From Bacteroidetes bacterium UBA1941 (GTDB lineage: Bacteria > Bacteroidota > Bacteroidia > Chitinophagales > LD1), in contig DDEZ01000002.1 of assembly GCA_002336805.1 (NCBI GenBank), forward strand, positions 1 to 64,000: DNA of 64,000 bases, read 5' to 3'. Positions 58,669 to 64,000 of the stretch are shown piece by piece. Position numbers and translations under genes: made by a program. Numbering within the stretch: position 1 is the stretch's first letter; the number at the start of each line of letters is the position of its first letter. The notes below the pieces were generated by a model that made no database searches, was not told the origin of the DNA, and was given only the letters and a program-made list of their open reading frames with translations.

Positions 58669-61575
58669 TTACTTCTTAATCGCCCTGTACACGATCTTCT
58701 GCAGATCGGTCCGTATCCCCATCTTCACCAGCTTAGGATTTTCCGCATCCGGATAGACACGGTTTGACAGGAAGATGAACGTCAGATTATTATCCGGATC
58801 GCTCCACACGCAGGTACCCGTAAATCCGGTATGGCCAAAGACGCTCAGCGGTACTTTATTGTACGTTGGACTTTGCTTGGCCGGGTCTGGTTCTGGCTTA
58901 TCAAAGCCCAGACCGCGACGCGATTTGGTAGTAGCTCTCTGGGTAAACAGGTCAATGGTAGCTGCATTCAGGATGCGCTTGCCATTATACTCTCCTTTAT
59001 TCAGCAGCATCTGCATCAGCGCCGCCAGGTCAAAAGCATTGCTAAATACACCCGCATGGCCCGCCACGCCACCATACATCGCACTACCCGGGTCATGTAC
59101 GAATCCACGCACCGTCTGCTTGCGGAATGTCTTGTCATTCTCTGTAGGGATGATACGCGCTAGGTCATAGCGCTCCGTAGGCTTGTAACCGATGCGCGTC
59201 AGGCCCATGGGCCAGTAGATGTTTTCATAGACGAAGCTATCCAGCGGGCGGCCAGATACCTCCTCCACTACTTTTTGCATGATGTAGAAATCGAGATCAC
59301 TGTAGAGATAGCCGGCATCCGGCTTCACCTCTGAGTGCGACATGATGTGCCACATGGTGTCAGCATAGTCACGGCGGATAAACATGCCGTCTGCCACCCT
59401 ATAGCAGAAGGTGTCGTTACAATAATTGCGATAGTGCAGGTCATACTGCTCCGGACTGGTCGTGTATTTGTAAAACTCTACAAAAGCCTTGAGCCCCGCC
59501 TGGTGTGTGAGGACATCCGTCAGTTTCAGACCGCGTATCGTGGCGCTATCATCCAGGCGCAGGTAGTCTCCTACAGTTTTGGTCAGGTCTATCTTCTTTT
59601 CGTCATAGAGCTTCATCACAGCCAGCGTGGTCGCAGCTATCTTTGATATAGAGGCTATGTCATAGAGGTCCGTGGTCTGTACTTTGTCTTTTGAGTTCTC
59701 ATAGATCTTGCTGCCGTAGGCTTTATTCCAGATCACTTTATTATCCTTTGCCACCAGCACCTGGCAGCCCGGATAGGCATGGGCTATCATGCCATTCAGT
59801 ATCACCTCATCCATCTCGCGCAGATCTTCTGTCTTCATATGCACATCTTCTGGCTCTGCTATCTCCAGGCGCATGTGCTGATCTGTAGTGACACCTGTAC
59901 CCGCACGAAATTTCTCAGACGCAGATACGGGCAGTTTGCCTAGTGCCGGCATGGCACCGAATAGTACATTGGCAGCAGCAGGTTGCGTCACCTCATTGTC
60001 CTCATAAGCTACGATGATATTTTTCTGCGCCTCAAAAAACTTCAGGCTATAGGGTGAGCCGAACAACACTAACACCACTTCTGTGCGATGTGACAGGCTA
60101 TCTATGAAATCGAGCGTATTCTGATTGATTCCAAAATTGGATGCAGGCATGCGGCTCATGCCATGAAGGTCTACGATGACACGCTGATATTTAGACAGCG
60201 TATCGAGCAGGGGCAGCAGTGTATCGTTGCTCTCCTTTGGAGAGTTGAATAACGGTATCTCGGCAAATTGGAAGACAGCTTTTTGAAAATCTGAATAGCC
60301 CTTGTGGTCTATAGATACCGATGCGGTCTTTTTGACCGCCAGGTCTTGCAGCGGGATCTGCCCGCCCTCATTGGCTGCTATGGTGATCGCTTTTTCGAAC
60401 AGCTCACGGCGGAGCGCTATAGCTGTGTCCGTATTAATATCGTAGTATAAATTTTCGGGGCTGATGGGATGCCACTCGCGCAGGCCCAGCTTGTATTTAT
60501 ATGCGAGTATTTTTTTGACATGTTCCTCCAGGGTGGCAGGAGACAGTGTGCTGTCGCAATACGCTTCAAATATCTTCTCTTGCCCCTTTTCCGGATTTTC
60601 AGAGTACTCCAGCACATCTGTGCCTGCCATGAAGACGATACTGTCAACGATACCCTCACGGTACTGGCTGGTCACAGCTTTCATATTCAGCGCATCTGAG
60701 AAAACGATCCCGTCGAAATGCATCTGATCTTTGAGCAATCCAGTCACCACTTTCTTTGACAGCGATGTAGTCACTGTATCCAGCACAGGCACATTCAGGT
60801 GAGCCACCATCACACCGCCTATGCCATTGCTCAGCATCGCGCGAAAAGGGAACAGCTCAAACGCTTCGAGCTTGTCCAGTGGCTTGAGTACAGTAGGCAG
60901 GGTTTTATGTGAATCCTTATCTGTGTCTCCGTGTCCCGGAAAATGCTTTGCACAGGCCAGCACATTAGAAGACTGCAGGCCATCAGCATACTCTACGGCT
61001 TTTATCGCCACTTTATACCTGTCTTCTCCAAAGGAGCGGTCATTGATCACCGGGTTCTGCGGATTGCTATTGATATCCACCACCGGGGCAAAGTCCACCT
61101 GCACACCTATGCGCCTGCTTTCCCTTCCTATCTCTTCACCCATTCTCCGGATGAGCGTATTATCACTCACCGCCCCCAGGGTCAGGTTATGAGGAAACGA
61201 CGGCACTGAATCCAGGCGCATACCGAGGCCCCACTCCGCATCGAGGGCTATCATCAGTGGTACTTTAGAGAGTGATTGCAGCTTATTGGTCCAGTCGAGC
61301 TGGGTAGTAGGATGGCCACGGAAGAAGATAATACCACCGGCCCTGCCGGCGCGCACCAGAGACTCTACACGAGCCATCTCAGGCACAGAGTCCGTATGAG
61401 CCGAGAGCATGTAGCACTGCGCGATCCGCTCTTCTATAGTCAGCGAGTCATATATTTTATTGACCCAGGCCATGCAGGCCGGGTCGTGCCGCCAATCATA
61501 AAAAGGTGTGACAGTCTGAGCATGTACCACAGCTGCCAGACTACTCGCCATTAATAGTAAAAAGGCCTTTCTCAT
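58669..61575 (-). CDS. GH3 beta-N-acetylglucosaminidase fused to a beta-lactamase-like serine hydrolase
   Basis: A 968-aa exported fusion. Signal peptide (about 1-20). The GH3 domain (about 30-380) has the NagZ signature KHFPGHGDTDKDSHKTLP (210-227) with the general-acid His/Asp dyad and nucleophile Asp294 in FSDALNMKAV. A GH3 C-terminal-like domain follows (about 390-560). The beta-lactamase/PBP domain (about 590-965) has SISK (642-645), YSDLD near 756 and GHTGFTG near 914. It probably acts on exported peptidoglycan: the GH3 part removes GlcNAc and the serine hydrolase part trims an amide or ester. Start chosen at the signal-peptide Met. Confidence 0.9.
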   Translation of the reverse strand: MRKAFLLLMASSLAAVVHAQTVTPFYDWRHDPACMAWVNKIYDSLTIEERIAQCYMLSAHTDSVPEMARVESLVRAGRAGGIIFFRGHPTTQLDWTNKLQSLSKVPLMIALDAEWGLGMRLDSVPSFPHNLTLGAVSDNTLIRRMGEEIGRESRRIGVQVDFAPVVDINSNPQNPVINDRSFGEDRYKVAIKAVEYADGLQSSNVLACAKHFPGHGDTDKDSHKTLPTVLKPLDKLEAFELFPFRAMLSNGIGGVMVAHLNVPVLDTVTTSLSKKVVTGLLKDQMHFDGIVFSDALNMKAVTSQYREGIVDSIVFMAGTDVLEYSENPEKGQEKIFEAYCDSTLSPATLEEHVKKILAYKYKLGLREWHPISPENLYYDINTDTAIALRRELFEKAITIAANEGGQIPLQDLAVKKTASVSIDHKGYSDFQKAVFQFAEIPLFNSPKESNDTLLPLLDTLSKYQRVIVDLHGMSRMPASNFGINQNTLDFIDSLSHRTEVVLVLFGSPYSLKFFEAQKNIIVAYEDNEVTQPAAANVLFGAMPALGKLPVSASEKFRAGTGVTTDQHMRLEIAEPEDVHMKTEDLREMDEVILNGMIAHAYPGCQVLVAKDNKVIWNKAYGSKIYENSKDKVQTTDLYDIASISKIAATTLAVMKLYDEKKIDLTKTVGDYLRLDDSATIRGLKLTDVLTHQAGLKAFVEFYKYTTSPEQYDLHYRNYCNDTFCYRVADGMFIRRDYADTMWHIMSHSEVKPDAGYLYSDLDFYIMQKVVEEVSGRPLDSFVYENIYWPMGLTRIGYKPTERYDLARIIPTENDKTFRKQTVRGFVHDPGSAMYGGVAGHAGVFSNAFDLAALMQMLLNKGEYNGKRILNAATIDLFTQRATTKSRRGLGFDKPEPDPAKQSPTYNKVPLSVFGHTGFTGTCVWSDPDNNLTFIFLSNRVYPDAENPKLVKMGIRTDLQKIVYRAIKK

Positions 61576-61678
61576 CTGATAGCTAAACAACGAAATACCG
61601 CGCAAGCGTAGTACTCGCCTTAAGATACTTTATCTACAGCCGGGATGTAAATGGACAGTAAGGAATGCAGCAGGAGTA

Positions 61679-62668
61679 TTACTGCTGGTTGGCGGTCACC
61701 TTTACAGTATAGGTGCCGGTATTTGCGGCATTATAGACCGATTCAAAGATAGAGAGGTATAGAATACCAGTACCCATAGATTTGCCTACAAAAGTATCGC
61801 CAGCCTTGACCACCTGGCCGCTCTCGCCCACTTTAAAAACAAGACAGCCATATGACGGCTCATTTGATTTGGGACCCGGCGTACCGTTCACACCGCCATC
61901 TGGGGTGTACGCATTGTTTGAGAGGCTGGCGATATTGACCACGCCCGAAGCCAGTATCTGCACCGATTGATCCTTGCGGATCAGGATACCCGTGTTGAGC
62001 CAGCCGCCATTTGAGTTGCCCACTATATGCTGATTGGCATTTAGTTTATAGCTGCCAGAGCCCGGATTATTTACATCCTTGAAGCTGACTGTGATGGATA
62101 CGATCTTTGCCCTGTTTACGCTAATGCTACCATAGTCAGTTTCTAGTCCCAGTGATTCAAAATCATATCGCCCCTCTATAGCAGAGGCGCCGGTTGTTTG
62201 CAGCAGGTCTTTGGTGTGAAAGTTCTTAGGCAGGTTAAAACGGGAGAGTAATACGTCATACAGCAGGTCTACAGAGAAGTCGCTATTCTCACGCTTTTTG
62301 TAGGTAGATGATGACATGTATTCTTTGATCACTGGCACCACGCCCACATCCATCTTCAGCACACGGTCAAAGGCCGAAGACGCTTCATTCAGCGCACCGT
62401 TCTGTACTTTGTCCAAGAGGTCGCGCACCTGACCTTTGTCTATGCCAGTGGTATTTATCCCCAGGGTGATGGCAGACACATCCTTGATCGGCATGGCCAG
62501 GTCTCCGTATGCCGTTTTGAAGGAGATGGAGCTGATCTCTGACATGCCGGTTATCACGTCGCCATTGCGCATTTTTACGGTAAAGAAAGTGCGCTCATTC
62601 TGTGCGTACAGTGAAACTGATAGCGGCAGGAGGACAAAGAACAAGATCGACTGTAAGAGCTTTTTCAT
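61679..62668 (-). CDS. exported protein with N-terminal repeat domain and PA-IL-like C-terminal domain
   Basis: A 329-aa exported protein. Signal peptide about 1-22. The N-terminal part (about 25-90) begins TVKMRNGDVITG and ISFKTAYGDLAMPIKDVSAITLG, a small beta domain. The middle is helical and looks unlike a known family. The C-terminal part (about 210-325) resembles the galactose-binding PA-IL lectin fold, with VQILASGVVNI, GCLVFKVGESG and GILYLSIFESVYNAANTGTYTVKV. Glycan binding is inference. No sorting domain, so likely periplasmic. Confidence 0.65.
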   Translation of the reverse strand: MKKLLQSILFFVLLPLSVSLYAQNERTFFTVKMRNGDVITGMSEISSISFKTAYGDLAMPIKDVSAITLGINTTGIDKGQVRDLLDKVQNGALNEASSAFDRVLKMDVGVVPVIKEYMSSSTYKKRENSDFSVDLLYDVLLSRFNLPKNFHTKDLLQTTGASAIEGRYDFESLGLETDYGSISVNRAKIVSITVSFKDVNNPGSGSYKLNANQHIVGNSNGGWLNTGILIRKDQSVQILASGVVNIASLSNNAYTPDGGVNGTPGPKSNEPSYGCLVFKVGESGQVVKAGDTFVGKSMGTGILYLSIFESVYNAANTGTYTVKVTANQQ

Positions 62669-62747
62669 AAACCTCGGAATGATAATGAGCGGCAAAATAC
62701 GTAAATGCTTTAACTCTTTAGGCTTCCGACTTTCGGAGAAAAAAGTG

Positions 62748-62779
62748 TTGCGCGGGACGGAGGGATACTTCTATTATTG
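62748..62779 (+). promoter_or_regulatory. promoter ending 4 bases before the RDD gene
   Basis: TTG (62748-62750), 21-bp spacer, TATTATTG (62772-62779; 7/8), then CCCT and the ATG at 62784. Supports this ATG over the far upstream in-frame start and predicts a leaderless mRNA. Confidence 0.55.
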
Positions 62780-62783
62780 CCCT

Positions 62784-63803
62784 ATGCTTTCACCACAATC
62801 AGAATCGCAGCTACCGGGAGTGCCCTTTTCACGCCGCATCATCACGATCACATCTGTGGCCATAGCCGTTTGCGCCTTGCTGGGGCTTGTGCTGGGATAT
62901 TACACCAGCCATATGATGGCCGAGCTCATAGCGAGTCGTATACACGAGTTTCCCAAAGGCTATGAGACGGCCAACTTCCTTGCGTTTCTCATGCGGCCCC
63001 TTACCTATGACATGTCGCGCACCTATTGGACCCGGATAGTAGGTGAGCGGCTGAACTTTCTGGATCATCTCCCCGCACTCTTCGTGGCAATACAAGTGAT
63101 GGGAGTCATCTTGTTTTCGCTGAAAAAACAGGCGGGGACCAGGCTGCTAAGATTTACATATAGCACGTGGTTTATTTTCCGACTGTTTGCGCTTATCTCT
63201 TATCTCATTTACCAGTTCATGCTTCCTGTCCGGCTGGAGTATTATGAGTTAAAACGAGACCCGTGGTATGTTTTTGCTCTTGTGATAGGTACTGATCTGA
63301 TTTGGATGGCACTCTGTACCTGGATGTTATCTGCATTGAAAAAATGCACGAAAGTTAAATTGGTACATGAGGAGGGTGTAGAGATCTTTGTTCCGGCCAG
63401 CAGGTGGCTGAGATTCGTGCACATGCAGATAGATGGCTGGCTCATCATATTGATCTTACTATCATTTACCAGCACCTTTCTCTGGGTCGTCCGCGAAAAG
63501 ATCGGCTCGGGTCAGGATGTGACTATCCTGAAGTTTATGTTCTATCTGACGATCTTTGTGATACAGTTTATTTACTATGCCCTTCTCGAAGGTGCCTGGG
63601 GCACGACCCCGGCAAAATGCCTGACTGGCACCACAGTGACGGATGACAGCGGGAATAAGGCGACAAAGCGGACAATTCTAAATCGCACCCTATCACGATT
63701 TATCCCTTTTGACAATTTTTCCTTTTTCGCGAGAATGGGATGGCATGACCGCTTTAGCGATACATGGGTGTGCAGGGAAGAGGAGATAACGCCCGAATCT
63801 TAG
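62784..63803 (+). CDS. RDD family membrane protein
   Basis: A 339-aa protein with six or so membrane helices. The RDD domain occupies about 215-325: the Arg in ASRWLRFVHMQIDGWLI, the Asp residues in this segment, then EGAWGTTPAKCLTGTTV and the C-terminal RFIPFDNFSFFARMGWHDRFSDTWV motif. RDD proteins are thought to act as Na+/H+ antiporters or compatible-solute exporters. The N-terminal half carries extra helices not in the basic family. Its stop overlaps the prfA stop by 2 bp. Confidence 0.85.
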   Translation: MLSPQSESQLPGVPFSRRIITITSVAIAVCALLGLVLGYYTSHMMAELIASRIHEFPKGYETANFLAFLMRPLTYDMSRTYWTRIVGERLNFLDHLPALFVAIQVMGVILFSLKKQAGTRLLRFTYSTWFIFRLFALISYLIYQFMLPVRLEYYELKRDPWYVFALVIGTDLIWMALCTWMLSALKKCTKVKLVHEEGVEIFVPASRWLRFVHMQIDGWLIILILLSFTSTFLWVVREKIGSGQDVTILKFMFYLTIFVIQFIYYALLEGAWGTTPAKCLTGTTVTDDSGNKATKRTILNRTLSRFIPFDNFSFFARMGWHDRFSDTWVCREEEITPES

Positions 63804-64000
63804 ATCAGGTTGTTCTCTTTCAGCTTTTCAGTTTGCTCCGCCACGGCCAGGGCGTCTATCATGCCACCTATCTCTCCATTCATAAAGGAGTCGAGATTAT
63901 AGACCGACAGATTGATGCGGTGGTCAGTGATCCGGCCTTGGGGATAATTGTACGTGCGGATCTTGGCGGACCGGTCTCCGGTACTCACCAGCGTCTTGCG
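63800..64000 (-). CDS. prfA: peptide chain release factor 1, 3' end only
   Basis: The last 66 codons of prfA; the gene runs off the end of the window. The visible part, LVSTGDRSAKIRTYNYPQ...RITDHRINLSVYNLD...GEIGGMIDAL, is the RF1 domain IV region following the GGQ loop (the GGQ itself lies beyond 64000). The stop codon is TAA. RF1 terminates translation at UAA and UAG. Confidence 0.92.
   Translation of the reverse strand, partial: RKTLVSTGDRSAKIRTYNYPQGRITDHRINLSVYNLDSFMNGEIGGMIDALAVAEQTEKLKENNLI

Overview
The window is about 50% GC and reads as a chromosomal segment of a Bacteroidota bacterium, most likely in the Chitinophagales/Chitinophagaceae range (order-level placement is inference). 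The markers are a SusC/SusD pair, several secreted proteins with type IX secretion (T9SS) C-terminal sorting domains plus a PorQ homologue, a bacillithiol gene (bshA), almost no Shine-Dalgarno sequences, and promoters of the Bacteroidota type (TTG, 19-21 bp, TAnnTTTG). No rRNA, tRNA, insertion sequence, prophage or CRISPR array was recognised.

Layout. 1-3.5 kb: a DJ-1/PfpI protein, an SGNH-like membrane protein, a possible small RNA carrying a 10-codon ORF, and a three-gene YtxH/holin-like/unknown operon framed by short GC-rich repeats. 3.7-8.6 kb: a low-GC DUF4238 gene placed 3 bp behind metH, with metH under a well-formed SAM-I (S-box) riboswitch and its own promoter. 8.6-11.7 kb: a thiol-redox group (thioredoxin-like protein, TrxA, DUF2892 protein, Crp/Fnr regulator), trmB and an alkyltransferase-like protein without the active cysteine. 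11.8-21.3 kb: cell-surface and T9SS genes (1003-aa modular protein, phosphodiesterase-like exported enzyme, an unknown exported pair, kelch/galactose-oxidase-like protein, PorQ). 21.4-25.3 kb: small heat-shock protein, NatAB-type ABC exporter, and an exported coiled-coil protein behind a sigma-54-type promoter. 25.4-29.3 kb: a four-gene polysaccharide operon (rfbA, epimerase, deacetylase, acetyltransferase). 29.3-36 kb: beta-barrel protein, lipoprotein, SusD and SusC. 36.2-48.9 kb: sodium/solute symporter, LOG-family protein, two tandem Cys4-domain membrane proteins, pterin carbinolamine dehydratase, metF, histidine kinase, mutL, fatty-acid desaturase, bshA and gcvT. 49-64 kb: two tandem XRE regulators (the second behind a sigma-54-like site), a DUF2141 protein, truA, a DUF4397 T9SS protein, an ABC exporter, superoxide dismutase, tadA, a flippase-like protein, ruvC, a GH3/beta-lactamase fusion, a lectin-like exported protein, an RDD protein, and the 3' end of prfA running off the window.

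How the genes fit together. metH, metF and gcvT are three parts of one-carbon/methionine metabolism; only metH has a visible SAM switch. An imperfect palindromic element occurs twice, once between the metH riboswitch and its start codon and once behind metF. The surface genes at 11.8-21.3 kb and 52.2 kb are cargo and accessory parts of T9SS.

The most unusual signal is genome-scale rather than one locus. At eight genes a match to the TAnnTTTG promoter box ends only 4-7 bases before the start codon, and three of these also carry TTG 19-21 bp further upstream. This predicts leaderless mRNAs. Other items worth a second look are the two sigma-54-type promoters, the self-contained small transcription unit at 2.1-2.3 kb, and the DUF4238 insertion behind metH. 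I do not see a clear-cut new multi-gene system.
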